This document shows, piece after piece, positions 44,958-53,859 of a stretch of 64,000 bases of DNA. A program made the position numbers and the translations under genes. Below the pieces are notes generated by a model that saw nothing but the letters and a program-made list of their open reading frames with translations, was not told the DNA's origin and searched no databases. This stretch comes from Alphaproteobacteria bacterium. GTDB taxonomy: Bacteria > Pseudomonadota > Alphaproteobacteria > Micavibrionales > Micavibrionaceae. The stretch's first letter is position 1. Each line of letters begins with the position of its first letter. Location: contig JAHDXS010000003.1 in assembly GCA_023384135.1 (NCBI GenBank), forward strand, positions 248,001-312,000. Direction: 5' to 3'.

Positions 44958-45974
44958 TTATTTTTTATGGATATAACCAAAATCTAGGCTGTTTAGTTTA
45001 TTCTCCGCACAAAACTGCAAAGATATTAAAAATAATATAAACGCCTCGTAATGAAATTCTGCTTGCTTATGTTCTTTTTGCACAGCATCACTAGATAAAA
45101 TTCCTAAAAGCCAAGGGTTCCAGAGGTTTGTTTGCCCATGAAAAAAACGAGAGCGATGATCATATAACTTGTTTATTCTATTTTTCTGCTCAGCATCAAA
45201 GTTAAAAATTAAAGATGCTTTATTCTTCAACTGGTATGAAATACCTTGAGTACCATCAGCGTATAATGCCTCTAAGCCAAGCATACTCCAGATAAAATAG
45301 TTTGGAAACGACATTAGGTAAGAGGGTTCAATATTAAAAAGGTGACAAAAAGCACAAATTGCTCTGGATACGTTAGTGTTACTTAACTGACCATCAACAA
45401 ATCCCGATTGCTTTGTAATCCAGTTCCAAGTTTCTGGAATATCTAATATTTTTAAGTTTTTATAAAAAACACTCTCATCATCTAAAAATTCATGAAATTC
45501 ATGTCCAAAAGAAAAAGGATAAAAACAGATTTCCTGATCAACATAGACAATAATATTTTCATAGCAGTTCAAAACAGAAGGCGCTGCAAGATTACAGCAA
45601 ATGATAAATGGTAATAGATACTCAATAACTTCGTCTATTGTATGTAATAAATAAGACTTTAATTCATCTTCCTTGTGCTTCCATAAAAACTTTTTTTTGG
45701 CATTTATCAATTTAGAATCAATTTTTACCAAGCATGAAGCCTCTAAGTATTGTTTTATTATGGGATGCTCAGAAGTAGTATGCTTCAAAGAATCTCTAGC
45801 TATTTTTTTAAAAGAAATCTGTAAATTTGAATCATGGAAAAAAGACTCCATAGGCAATAAAAATTTTCCATCGATTATTGTGTCCAACGCTTTTTCTGTA
45901 TTCTCAGGAAGCCCTGCCCATCCAGATGAAACAGGCATTAAAATTCTTATAAGTTTTTTTGAACTATCTTTCAT
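44958..45974 (-). CDS. Low-GC HEPN-like protein, possible defence RNase
   Basis: A 338-aa AT-rich protein. The C-terminal region FIWSMLGLEALYADGTQGIS followed by YQLKNKASLIFNFDAEQKNR and LYDHRSRFFHGQTNL resembles ApeA-type HEPN domains, with RSRFFH forming an R-x4-H motif like the catalytic RNase motif of HEPN ribonucleases. The N-terminal 200 residues are unassigned. Base composition differs from both neighbours, suggesting transfer. A stand-alone antiviral or abortive-infection role is possible but unproven. Confidence 0.55.
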   Translation of the reverse strand: MKDSSKKLIRILMPVSSGWAGLPENTEKALDTIIDGKFLLPMESFFHDSNLQISFKKIARDSLKHTTSEHPIIKQYLEASCLVKIDSKLINAKKKFLWKHKEDELKSYLLHTIDEVIEYLLPFIICCNLAAPSVLNCYENIIVYVDQEICFYPFSFGHEFHEFLDDESVFYKNLKILDIPETWNWITKQSGFVDGQLSNTNVSRAICAFCHLFNIEPSYLMSFPNYFIWSMLGLEALYADGTQGISYQLKNKASLIFNFDAEQKNRINKLYDHRSRFFHGQTNLWNPWLLGILSSDAVQKEHKQAEFHYEAFILFLISLQFCAENKLNSLDFGYIHKK

Positions 45975-46006
45975 TTGAGTTTACCTGCCTATCAAGTCTT
46001 TGTGTT

Positions 46007-46429
46007 TCAAAACGACGCTTCGCTGCTTTGCGTCTTTGCGATGGAAGCCTCGCCCCACCTCTCCCGCCGCCACAAAAACAGCGTCGCCGCAATCACCCCC
46101 GCGAACGTGACGCCCGTCAGCATCTCCACGCTCTCCGGCGCGGGAAACAGCCCGATCTGGTTGAGCAGCAGCGTGATAAACGAGTCCGGCAGGGCGATCT
46201 GCCCGCGCGCCTCCTTGATCTGCCAGTGCCAGTCGGTCAGCGGGCAATACCCCAGCGTCCCATACATCAGCGGCCCGATCGTCAGCCAACACGCCGCCGT
46301 CAGCCCCACGCACCAGCGGTGCGCCCGCCGCGTCCGCGCGAACATCCAGCCAAAGACGTTAAACAGCGTCAGGGCAAGGTGAAACCCGTAAAACCCGTGA
46401 TCGAGCAGTATGAGCGTAAAAGGGGACAT
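46007..46429 (-). CDS. DUF2784-like membrane protein
   Basis: Start ATG 46429 (MSPFTLILLDHGFYGFHLAL) excludes translation of an upstream REP repeat; it gives 140 aa. Three to four membrane segments (FHLALTLFNVFGWMFART, CVGLTAACWLTIGPLM, VTFAGVIAATLFLWRRE) and the motif TLGYCPLTDWHWQIKEARGQ match DUF2784. Its last codons are formed from a host repeat unit (about 45990-46045), so the C-terminus has been altered by repeat insertion. Confidence 0.7.
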   Translation of the reverse strand: MSPFTLILLDHGFYGFHLALTLFNVFGWMFARTRRAHRWCVGLTAACWLTIGPLMYGTLGYCPLTDWHWQIKEARGQIALPDSFITLLLNQIGLFPAPESVEMLTGVTFAGVIAATLFLWRRERWGEASIAKTQSSEASF

Positions 46430-46444
46430 GCGGGGAATTTTAGG

Positions 46445-46566
46445 GCAAGCGCACAGGATTGTCATCCCCGAGCTGCTCTTGCCATCCCTGCGCCGCCTTT
46501 TGTCATCCCTGCGAAAGCAGGGATCGGGTCGGGAATGGATCCCCGCCGCCTCTTTTGTCATCCCCG
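46445..46566. repeat. REP cluster, left half of an interrupted unit
   Basis: The palindrome tcatccctgcgaaagcaggg (about 46503-46522) is followed by a truncated unit ending tcatccccg at 46558-46566. The missing half resumes at 57219-57227, after the island. The join would restore a normal REP. Confidence 0.8.
46558..46566. other. Left attachment repeat (attL core) of mobilizable island
   Basis: tcatccccg is identical to 57219-57227. The two copies flank the relaxase/integrase island. Rejoining them gives tcatccccgcgaaaacgggg, a canonical host REP, so the repeat is likely the integration core. Confidence 0.65.
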
Positions 46567-46720
46567 TGATATGTGGTAGTCATTTTAACTAATTGAAACT
46601 AAATAGATAAAATGAGCCATTTTCGCCTGTGTAGATATTGTGCAGGACTTTCCTGCACAAATCATAAAAATACGCCTGAATATGCCCCGTTTTGGGGGCT
46701 TTGTCCATGCAGGGGAAACC

Positions 46721-48850
46721 TTACGGCTCAAAATCCGGTTCGGGCTTTTGTGATGGTTTGGGCTTGTCTGTGTCGTTGGTTGCGGCACGGCTGAAAGCAC
46801 CAGACATTTTTGCGCTTTTCGGCGTGTCTGCGGAGTAAGGTTCGGCCTTAAATTCCGGTGGCATCTTTTCCCTGATTGTCGCGGCTTCTTTCCTGACCTT
46901 CTCGCGGGCATATTCATTTGTTGTACGTTGTTCCGGCTGATGGCTTTGGCTGGAGCGGTTGAACGCGCCGGACATAGTGGCGCTTTTGGGCGTATTGTCT
47001 GGATAGGGTTGCGCTTTAAATTCCGGGGGCATTTTCTCCCGTATGGCGGCGGCCTCTGCCCTGACTTTTTCGCGCACATATTCGGTCGTTGTGAATTTCT
47101 CCGGCGGCTTGTTCTGGCTTGCGCTGTTAAACGCGCTTCGCATGGGCGAAGGCGCTTTATCCGGTTGCGCTGCGGGAATCCTGTTTGCCAGTTCCCTGTC
47201 GATATGTTCTTGCAAAGCGCGTGTTTTATCTGTCGCAGGGATAAGCCAATCCTTGCGCTCCGTTCCGGGTTTTATTGGCGTTGTCGCAGTTGCGGGCCGG
47301 GAATTCGTTTCCTGTGTTTTTGATGGCGGCGGAATAGCGCCTTGCTTGTTGACGGGGTCTGTTATGCGCGGCGTTTCTTTCGGCGGCCTGAATATCTCCG
47401 GCACACCCTCGCGCAACAATTCGGATTTCAGTTTGAGTTTGATAGAAAATTCTAAATCGGTGATTGTTTTTGACTTTGCGCTTTCCGTGAATTTTATTGC
47501 CGGATTTTCTGCCAGCGTCTTTTCTATTCCATCCACGAATGATTTATATTTGCGGTAGTGTTCATGGCTTTCTTCCAGCATGGAAAGCCGGGTTTTCATG
47601 GTCTGTATTTGCTCGTGAATCCCTGTTCTGTAAGATCGCCCGTAACGAAAACTCTGCCGCACAATACGCGCTTGCGATTCCTGTTCTGACAGGCGCAAGG
47701 CTTCACGATTCAGGATGCGGGTAAATAAAAGGTCTTTTGAGAACCGGACAATCTCGACAATGGATTTTTTAATGACGTTGGGAAGGCTTGTCTTTGCATA
47801 AATGTTTTCAAACTGCCGGACTCGTTTGTCCAGCCGCGTCATTTCTTGCTCGATGGTTTTAATTTGTTCTACTAACGGCAAGGCGGGCCATTTACTGCGC
47901 TCGGCGTTCACCCGTTTAATTTCTTCCACAAGGTCGGAACGGCTGCGGCCTTGGTCTATCGTTTTATAATCAACATCTCGTTTCTTGCTGGCAGTTTCTT
48001 TTTCCGTGGTTGCTTCCTTGTCCTTGACTGGCGCGGGGGCTGGGCCTTTATCACCAGAACCGCCGCCCTGCTTTCCGCTTTTGTCGCCGGATTTGCCTTC
48101 TTCATCGTCCCCGTCTTTGTCGCCTTCCTTGTCTTCATCTTCATCTTCATCCTCATCCTCATCGTCATTGTCTGTACGCTTTTCCTTGGCGGCCTTACCC
48201 TCCGGCCCGATATGGATTTGTGGGATGCGGTCTATGCCCTGATCGTCCAGTGTCCGGCGGTCGATTTTGGCATGGGTTAATCCGGCCTGTTCCAAGGCAT
48301 TGTTGGCAAGGGCTTCCCATATGGTGCGGATTAATTCGACCTCCTGCGGGCCTTGCTCCCGGTCGTCAAGGATGCGGGTTTTCTTGCCAAGCCCGTCTTT
48401 TGTGACCTCACGAGTCGTAAACAAAAGATGGGCGTGATGGTTGCGGGGGTCGTGTCCGTCCCCGGCAACCGGGCTATGCAGGGACGTATCAACGGCCACG
48501 TTGTACCGTTCCACCAGCCATAAGGACATATCGCGGGCTAATGCTTCGCGGGCCGGGGCTGGCAATTCATGCGGCAGGGCTAAAATAATCTCCCGCGCCA
48601 CGCGGGAATTTTTGCGGGTTTCCGCCGCTTCGACCGCGTTCCACAAGGCAACGCGGTCACGGGTGGTTTCAGGAGCTTGCTGTGGTGTGAGGATGAACGA
48701 GGCCACAACGCCCTTGCGGTTGTGGTAGCGGTGCGTAAAGCCTCGCCGTTCATCATGCAGCACCGCCCCGGCGCGGTAGGCAGCGGCGGCCACGGCAGAG
48801 TGGCCGTCAGACCGGGAAAATACCCGCAATGAACAATGGTAAATCGCCAA
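46721..48850 (-). CDS. MobA/MobL (MobQ) relaxase
   Basis: A 709-aa protein from a TTG at 48850, chosen because [20 protein letters not shown] is the standard N-terminus of MobQ relaxases. It carries the catalytic region [17 protein letters not shown] (three-His metal motif HHAH context). A long acidic linker follows (many D/E between residues about 225-245), then coiled coil, then C-terminal repeats of about 60 residues ([16 protein letters not shown] and [16 protein letters not shown]). It nicks the adjacent oriT to start plasmid-like transfer. It is the largest gene of the island. Confidence 0.88.
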   Translation of the reverse strand: MAIYHCSLRVFSRSDGHSAVAAAAYRAGAVLHDERRGFTHRYHNRKGVVASFILTPQQAPETTRDRVALWNAVEAAETRKNSRVAREIILALPHELPAPAREALARDMSLWLVERYNVAVDTSLHSPVAGDGHDPRNHHAHLLFTTREVTKDGLGKKTRILDDREQGPQEVELIRTIWEALANNALEQAGLTHAKIDRRTLDDQGIDRIPQIHIGPEGKAAKEKRTDNDDEDEDEDEDEDKEGDKDGDDEEGKSGDKSGKQGGGSGDKGPAPAPVKDKEATTEKETASKKRDVDYKTIDQGRSRSDLVEEIKRVNAERSKWPALPLVEQIKTIEQEMTRLDKRVRQFENIYAKTSLPNVIKKSIVEIVRFSKDLLFTRILNREALRLSEQESQARIVRQSFRYGRSYRTGIHEQIQTMKTRLSMLEESHEHYRKYKSFVDGIEKTLAENPAIKFTESAKSKTITDLEFSIKLKLKSELLREGVPEIFRPPKETPRITDPVNKQGAIPPPSKTQETNSRPATATTPIKPGTERKDWLIPATDKTRALQEHIDRELANRIPAAQPDKAPSPMRSAFNSASQNKPPEKFTTTEYVREKVRAEAAAIREKMPPEFKAQPYPDNTPKSATMSGAFNRSSQSHQPEQRTTNEYAREKVRKEAATIREKMPPEFKAEPYSADTPKSAKMSGAFSRAATNDTDKPKPSQKPEPDFEP

Positions 48851-48894
48851 GGCTGCAAAGCCTTTCCCTTGTCGGGCGATTTATCATTGTTCAT
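48829..48894. repeat. Inverted repeat containing relaxase start
   Basis: The arms at 48829-48848 and 48875-48894 match over 20 bases with one mismatch (atgaacaatggtaaatcgcc against its complement). They include the first codons of the relaxase gene. The inverted copy encodes IYHCS in the opposite direction, so a piece of the relaxase 5' end has been duplicated, or the repeat serves regulation. Confidence 0.7.
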
Positions 48895-49001
48895 GTGTTG
48901 CCGAATCGCCCGGTTCCCAAATTGCCGGGCGGTTTGGCAACACAGGCGGCGCAAGCCGCCCAAGGCCCGGCAGGGCCGCAAAAGCACTCCCGCGAAGCGG
49001 G

Positions 49002-49031
49002 GCAAACGCAGTTTGCGTAAGTGCGCTCTTA
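49002..49031. other. oriT (RSF1010/MobQ-like nick region)
   Basis: The inverted repeat gcaaac-gca-gtttgc (49002-49016) is followed directly by gtaagtgcgctctta (49017-49031). The latter matches the RSF1010 and Ti-type nic core (taagtgcgccct) apart from one base. The site lies about 150 bp upstream of the relaxase gene, the usual arrangement for MobQ elements. Confidence 0.75.
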
Positions 49032-49215
49032 AGCCCTTACTTTCAGGATAGCAGGGGGAAATTAAGGATTGTTTTACGGAAATATCAGGGGCGGCTAACC
49101 CCTTATTTTTTTAGACTATAAAGCGATTCTTGAGGATGGCAATGGGGAACGGATGGCCCCGCCACAGAAAAGAAAAGGCTGGCGGTTTCATTAAAAATAT
49201 CGTATTTTTGATACT

Positions 49216-49983
49216 ATGAGTATAAATAACGAAGAAAAATTAAAGAAACTGCTGGACTCGCACTTGCCGGGAACCGTCTATATGGCGGCTTGGCTGGAAG
49301 GGCGCGGCATATCGCGGGCGCTTCAACAGCGTTACCGCACAAGCGGCTGGCTGGAAACAGTCGGCACGGGGGCTTTCAAGCGCCCTAGTGAACAAGTGAC
49401 ATGGCAAGGGGGCTTGTACGCCCTGCAAGCCCAAAGCGGGCTGGCCGTTCATGCCGGGGCGCTGACCGCGCTGGCCCTGCAAGGCTACGCCCATTATCTT
49501 CGCCTTGGCGCGGAAACCGTCTTTCTGTTTTCGCCCCCGAAAACCAGCCTGCCCGCATGGTTCAGAAACCGCGATTGGGGGCAGAAAATCCACCATTGCA
49601 AAACATCCGTCTTGCCGCCCGGCCTCGCGCTGGCGGATTATCAGACCGGGGCGTTCTCCATCAAAATATCCGCGCCAGAACGCGCCTTTCTGGAATGTTT
49701 GCACCTCGCGCCAGAAACGGTCGATCTGGTGGAGTGCTATCAGGTCATGGAAGGGCTAACGACCCTGCGCCCCAAGCTACTGCAACCTCTTTTGGAGCAA
49801 TGCGGCTCGGTCAAGGTCAAGCGGCTGTTTCTCTACATGGCAGAAAAAGCAGGGCATGACTGGTTCAAGCGGCTGGATGCCGCTAAATTCGATTTGGGCG
49901 CGGGGGCCAGAACCGTTACCAAGGGCGGGGTTTATGTTTCCCGCTATGGCCTGACCGTGCCAGAGGAGTTAGTAAAATTATGA
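49216..49983 (+). CDS. AbiEi-like antitoxin
   Basis: A 255-aa protein with an N-terminal winged-helix-like region (YMAAWLEGRGISRALQQRYR, WLETVGTGAFKRPSEQVTWQ) and the AbiEi pattern GGLYALQAQSGLAVHAGALT and ISAPERAFLECLHLAP. In type IV toxin-antitoxin systems the antitoxin represses its operon and counters the AbiEii nucleotidyltransferase. It overlaps abiEii by four bases (ATGA). Confidence 0.85.
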   Translation: MSINNEEKLKKLLDSHLPGTVYMAAWLEGRGISRALQQRYRTSGWLETVGTGAFKRPSEQVTWQGGLYALQAQSGLAVHAGALTALALQGYAHYLRLGAETVFLFSPPKTSLPAWFRNRDWGQKIHHCKTSVLPPGLALADYQTGAFSIKISAPERAFLECLHLAPETVDLVECYQVMEGLTTLRPKLLQPLLEQCGSVKVKRLFLYMAEKAGHDWFKRLDAAKFDLGAGARTVTKGGVYVSRYGLTVPEELVKL

Positions 49984-50903
49984 TTTCAGAAACCTACCGC
50001 GCTCAAGTCGATTTGCTGTTACAGGTTTTGCCCCATGTGGCGAAAGAGGAATCCTTTGCCCTCAAAGGCGGCACGGCCATTAACCTGTTTGTCCGTGATA
50101 TGCCCCGCCTGTCGGTGGATATTGATTTGTCCTGGCTGCCGTTTGACGACCGCACAACCGCGCTTGCGGGCATTGCGGATGCCCTGCGGCGCGTCAAGGC
50201 GCGGGTGGAAACCGCTATTCCCGCGTCCAAGGTTGCCTTGGTTCCGCAAAGTGACGGGCAGGAAGCAAAATTGACCTGTCAAACCCAAAAAGCGCAAATC
50301 AAGGTGGAGGTGAATACCACCATCCGGGGTAGTTTGTTACCGCCGCGCATGATGGACGTTGCCGATACGGTGGAGTCCGAGTTTGGGCGGTTTATGTCGG
50401 TCAATGTCGTATCCCATGCGGAATTATTCGGCGGGAAGATATGCGCCGCGCTTGATCGCCAACACCCCCGCGATTTATTTGACGTTCACCACATGATGAA
50501 CAATGAAGGGCTGACGGATGATATTCGTATGGGTTTTATGGCTTTGCTTCTGGGCCATTCCCGCCCCATCCATGAAATGATACGGCCAAATTTCCAAGAC
50601 CAGAAACAGGCTTTTGAAACGCAATTTTCGGGCATGGCGTTTACGCCATTCAGCTACGCGGACTTTGAAGATACGCGAGAACGTCTGGTTCAGGAAATTA
50701 ATAAAAGCTGGTCGGACAATGACCGCGCTTTTCTGCTCGGCTTCAAACAGGGAAAGCCGGACTGGTCATTATTTCCTTTGGAAAATCTACCCCGTATGCC
50801 CGCCGTGAAATGGAAGCTGCTGAATATCCAAAAGCTGATAAAGCAAAACCCCGATAAACACGCAGAACATCTAAAGAATCTTGAGGAACGACTTAAGAAT
50901 TAA
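49980..50903 (+). CDS. AbiEii nucleotidyltransferase toxin
   Basis: A 307-aa protein with the AbiEii core KGGTAINLFVRDMPRLSVDI and the following DLSWLP, a DNA-polymerase-beta-like nucleotidyltransferase motif (GGTA with D-I-D-L). Further features are AELFGGKICAALDRQHPRDL and FDVHHM. It transfers nucleotides to cellular RNA and causes growth arrest on phage infection or loss of the antitoxin. It probably stabilises the island and gives phage defence. Confidence 0.88.
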   Translation: MISETYRAQVDLLLQVLPHVAKEESFALKGGTAINLFVRDMPRLSVDIDLSWLPFDDRTTALAGIADALRRVKARVETAIPASKVALVPQSDGQEAKLTCQTQKAQIKVEVNTTIRGSLLPPRMMDVADTVESEFGRFMSVNVVSHAELFGGKICAALDRQHPRDLFDVHHMMNNEGLTDDIRMGFMALLLGHSRPIHEMIRPNFQDQKQAFETQFSGMAFTPFSYADFEDTRERLVQEINKSWSDNDRAFLLGFKQGKPDWSLFPLENLPRMPAVKWKLLNIQKLIKQNPDKHAEHLKNLEERLKN

Positions 50904-51017
50904 CACTAAAAACTTCCCGCATTAACGGCCATGATCGCCGCACAAGCAAGCAACATTGAACAGCTACTGCCTCATTCCGCGCCCAATACCCGATAGTAAG
51001 TCATAAGCATTTTTTGA

Positions 51018-51557
51018 TTAAGCAAACTCATGTTCTCGACAAATTTGCATTGTTTCGGCTTTTTTCAGAGGCTCATCCGTCAATCCGCACAAAAAGCTTC
51101 CATCGCCCTTATCAATGTTAAAACGGCAAGAACGGCACTGGCCAAAGCCTTTTTGATTTTTTTGTCTTTGCCATGTTTTTAAAATAGACTTGAACGCGGC
51201 AATTGTTTTTTCATCATCATGGATATCCGGTGTGAGCCGTTTTTCAATGCGCTTCATGATTTCTTTTGATTTTGCGGTTAAATAGAGCCTCACAATACGC
51301 CCGTCTTCGGTGCAGGGTTTACGCTCTACCAAATTCTGCTCTTCCAGACATTTAAGACTTTGGGAAATGCTGCCTTTGGTCTGACCAAGATATTCGCTCA
51401 AAGCCTGCGCTGTATTGGAATAACGGTTGCACATCGCGAGATATTGCAAAATCTCGATCTGAACAAGTTGCATCCCTTCAGCATTTGCCGCTTTTCTCAT
51501 CAGGCTGCGATGCAAGGAAGACAGGCGCTCAAGCCATATGTAGGTATCAGTTATCAT
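51018..51557 (-). CDS. MarR-type regulator with C-terminal Cys4 motif
   Basis: A 179-aa protein. The winged helix contains YSNTAQALSEYLGQTKGSIS followed by QSLKCLEEQNLVERKPCTED and GRIVRLYLT. The C-terminal extension has QCRSCRFNIDKGDGSFLCGL and ICREHEF, four Cys able to bind a metal or an iron-sulfur cluster, so the protein may sense redox state or metal. It is divergent from the AhpD-like operon, with an operator-like palindrome between them. Confidence 0.8.
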   Translation of the reverse strand: MITDTYIWLERLSSLHRSLMRKAANAEGMQLVQIEILQYLAMCNRYSNTAQALSEYLGQTKGSISQSLKCLEEQNLVERKPCTEDGRIVRLYLTAKSKEIMKRIEKRLTPDIHDDEKTIAAFKSILKTWQRQKNQKGFGQCRSCRFNIDKGDGSFLCGLTDEPLKKAETMQICREHEFA

Positions 51558-51560
51558 ATT

Positions 51561-51647
51561 TATATAGTATAGTATCTAAACCTTCTTGACAATCAAATTT
51601 TACGTGCTATATCCTGATATTATATAGTTTAGTTTCTAAACTATATA
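51561..51647 (+). promoter_or_regulatory. Divergent promoter/operator region of MarR-type regulator
   Basis: A perfect inverted repeat tatatagtttag-ttt-ctaaactatata lies at 51621-51647 (12-bp arms). A degenerate copy, tatatagtatagtatctaaa, lies at 51561-51580. A TTGACA at 51586-51591 and TATATC at 51608-51613 (spacing 16) may be the rightward promoter. The repeats are likely MarR operators. Confidence 0.7.
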
Positions 51648-51677
51648 AACGTTAACTTAACAAGAAAGGACAATACC

Positions 51678-52223
51678 ATGTCACACATTCCCCCTAAAAA
51701 CCCTGCAGACACATCAGGCGCGCACAAAGCCCTGTTTGATGAGATTAACGCAACATTTGGCGTTATTCCTAATATGTTCAAAGTGATCGGCAACTCGTCC
51801 GCCGCCCTTGAAAGCATGTGGACGTCGTTTGGTGCATTAGGAAAAGGCAAACTCGGCGCCAAGCTGGGTGAACAGATTGCCGTACTCGTGGCGGACATGA
51901 ACCGTTGCAGCTATTGCCTGTCTGCACACACAGTTCTTGGCCAAAAAGCCGGAGTCAGCGCAGAAGAAATGGCCGAGGCACAGGCTGGCCGTTCTTCCGA
52001 TCCCAGAACCAAAGCCGCTCTGGATTTTGCCGCTACGCTGGTTAACGAGCGTGGCCAAATCTCCAAATCTGATGTCGAGGCGGTTCGTAAAGCCGGATTC
52101 AGTGATGAAGAAATTGCTGAAATTCTGGCACATGTTGCCTTGAATATTTTTACGAACTACACCAACGAAGCCTTTAATGTAGAGAATGATTTTCCAAAAA
52201 CAAATCTGCGGCAGGCGGCTTGA
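51678..52223 (+). CDS. Carboxymuconolactone decarboxylase/AhpD-like protein
   Basis: A 181-aa helical protein with the redox motif CSYCLSAH near residue 78 (CxxCxxxH), used by AhpD-like proteins to reduce disulfides or peroxides. GVIPNMFKVIGNSSAALESM and the C-terminal EILAHVALNIFTNYTNEAFN fit the family. It is the first gene of the operon controlled by the divergent MarR-type gene. Confidence 0.85.
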   Translation: MSHIPPKNPADTSGAHKALFDEINATFGVIPNMFKVIGNSSAALESMWTSFGALGKGKLGAKLGEQIAVLVADMNRCSYCLSAHTVLGQKAGVSAEEMAEAQAGRSSDPRTKAALDFAATLVNERGQISKSDVEAVRKAGFSDEEIAEILAHVALNIFTNYTNEAFNVENDFPKTNLRQAA

Positions 52224-52292
52224 TATAAATGGCACGGGAGGGAAAGAGGCAAAAACACCTCTTTCCACTCTGCCCGATAAGGAGGACAAAGA

Positions 52293-52565
52293 ATGGAAGT
52301 TGATGTTTACGACACTTACGCCAAATCACAGCAAGGACACACGATCCACTTCGATGTGCTTGTCCCGCGAGGGACAGGGGCGGATCAGGCTTTTGCCTAT
52401 GCGCAAAAATGGCTGACTGAAATTGGTGAAGATGCACAGGGACTGGACCAATCGCGTTGCAATTTCTGTCATGCGGAACAAGCCAGACCCCATGTACAGG
52501 CCGATATTCAAAAACAGGGCTATCACATCCTGCAAATGGAAGGCTGCCCCAAACCCGTTTTTTAA
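52293..52565 (+). CDS. DUF2024-family protein
   Basis: A 90-aa protein. MEVDVYDTYAKSQQGHTIHF with FDVLVPRG, RCNFCHAEQARPHVQ and GYHILQMEGCPKPVF match DUF2024 (small proteins with a CxxCH-like CNFCH motif). It is likely redox- or metal-linked by context with the AhpD-like and thioredoxin-fold neighbours. A good ggagga site precedes it. Confidence 0.8.
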   Translation: MEVDVYDTYAKSQQGHTIHFDVLVPRGTGADQAFAYAQKWLTEIGEDAQGLDQSRCNFCHAEQARPHVQADIQKQGYHILQMEGCPKPVF

Positions 52566-52583
52566 ACACGAAAGGAAAATACC

Positions 52584-53360
52584 ATGAAACTAAAACATAT
52601 AATTTTGAGCGTGGGAGCCGCCATGCTGCTCTCCGTCTCTATGAGCACCCAAGGTCACGCTGACAGCAAGCATCACGGTCATGACAAAAACATGCCCGGT
52701 GAAATCTATGCTGAAAACGGGAATGCCAAAACGGCTGATTTTGATATCGTTCACGCAAAAATCACGGCCAGCGATAATTGGCTAAGCTTCCACATGCATG
52801 TCAGTAAGAAGGCTGGAAAAACAAAACCTACGCCAACTGGAAAACTGGCAGGCAGCGATGTGTTTTCTTATGTTTGGCCAACCAAGATTGATAGCTCTGC
52901 CGTAGGCTTTGAAAAAGAGCAAGGCATTCTGGCCATGGCAATCACATCTCATCCGGATTTTGATGATACCCCGTTATTTGATGAGAATAATGACGGGAAT
53001 TTGGAAAATGACGGCAATGTCTGGCATTCCCACTGGGTCGTTTTGGTTCCGGATGATACCTGCGGTGAAGGCGCACTAAAAGTTAAGGATATCCCGGAAG
53101 GCACAACGCCAGCGCTGCCGCGCACCTGGCCGGGATTGCCGATTTTGATTGATAGCCCCGGTTATTCCCCTGTGATGGATGATGTTAAAGTCGAAGTTCG
53201 TGTTCCGTTTCGTAACGCCAAGGAACTGCAGGGTATAGCCTTCGACGGGGTTACGGCCGGATTGCGCGTCAATGAAAGTGCCCATGCGCCGCTCCTGTGC
53301 GTCGTCAATGTCTTTGACGTCGCTTCCGGGGATTTATCGTTACCCGGAAAAGTAAAATAA
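52584..53360 (+). CDS. Exported His-rich hypothetical protein
   Basis: A 258-aa protein with a signal peptide (LSVGAAMLLSVSMSTQGHA), then a His-rich start of the mature chain (SKHHGHDKN) that could bind metal. The beta-rich body includes HAKITASDNWLSFHMHVS, an acidic DDTPLFDENNDGNLEN loop and NVWHSHWVVLVPDDTCGEG. No family is recognised. It is co-transcribed with DUF2024 and the thioredoxin-fold gene. Confidence 0.7.
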   Translation: MKLKHIILSVGAAMLLSVSMSTQGHADSKHHGHDKNMPGEIYAENGNAKTADFDIVHAKITASDNWLSFHMHVSKKAGKTKPTPTGKLAGSDVFSYVWPTKIDSSAVGFEKEQGILAMAITSHPDFDDTPLFDENNDGNLENDGNVWHSHWVVLVPDDTCGEGALKVKDIPEGTTPALPRTWPGLPILIDSPGYSPVMDDVKVEVRVPFRNAKELQGIAFDGVTAGLRVNESAHAPLLCVVNVFDVASGDLSLPGKVK

Positions 53361-53372
53361 GGCAGTAAAGCA

Positions 53373-53855
53373 ATGCCCTCTAAACTGAAGCAAGCGCCGG
53401 AATGGACCATTTGCAAGTGGCTGAATACTGATGAAGATATAACGCTTCAGTCATTGCAAGGAAAAGTCGTTGCGGCGTTTGCTTTTCAAATGCTTTGCCC
53501 CGGATGTGTCGAGCATTCCATCCCGCAGGCGCGGCGCGTTAATGCCATGTTTTCAAAGGATGATGTCGCGGTCATTGGACTGCACACGGTTTTCGAGCAT
53601 CACAGCGCCATGGGCGAAAACTCTCTTGTGGCTTTTATGCATGAATACGGCATTACATTTCCTGTCGGCATCGATATCCCCTCTGGCGATGATAAAGATC
53701 CCATTCCAAAAACCATGCGTGCCTATAACATGGGAGGCACACCAACATTATTGCTGATTGACAGGCAGGGACGCCTGCGAAAGCATAAAATGGGACATGA
53801 GCACGACCTTATATTAGGCGCCGAACTTATGTCTCTAATGCGAGAAACCGAGTAA
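53373..53855 (+). CDS. Thioredoxin-fold (TlpA/peroxiredoxin-like) protein
   Basis: A 160-aa protein with the redox-type FQMLCPGCVEHSIPQARRVN (C-P-G-C near residue 45) and the cis-proline region NMGGTPTLLLIDRQGRLRKH. It is likely a cytosolic disulfide reductase or peroxidase as no signal peptide is seen. It ends the MarR-controlled operon and converges on hmp. Confidence 0.8.
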   Translation: MPSKLKQAPEWTICKWLNTDEDITLQSLQGKVVAAFAFQMLCPGCVEHSIPQARRVNAMFSKDDVAVIGLHTVFEHHSAMGENSLVAFMHEYGITFPVGIDIPSGDDKDPIPKTMRAYNMGGTPTLLLIDRQGRLRKHKMGHEHDLILGAELMSLMRETE

Positions 53856-53859
53856 TTTT

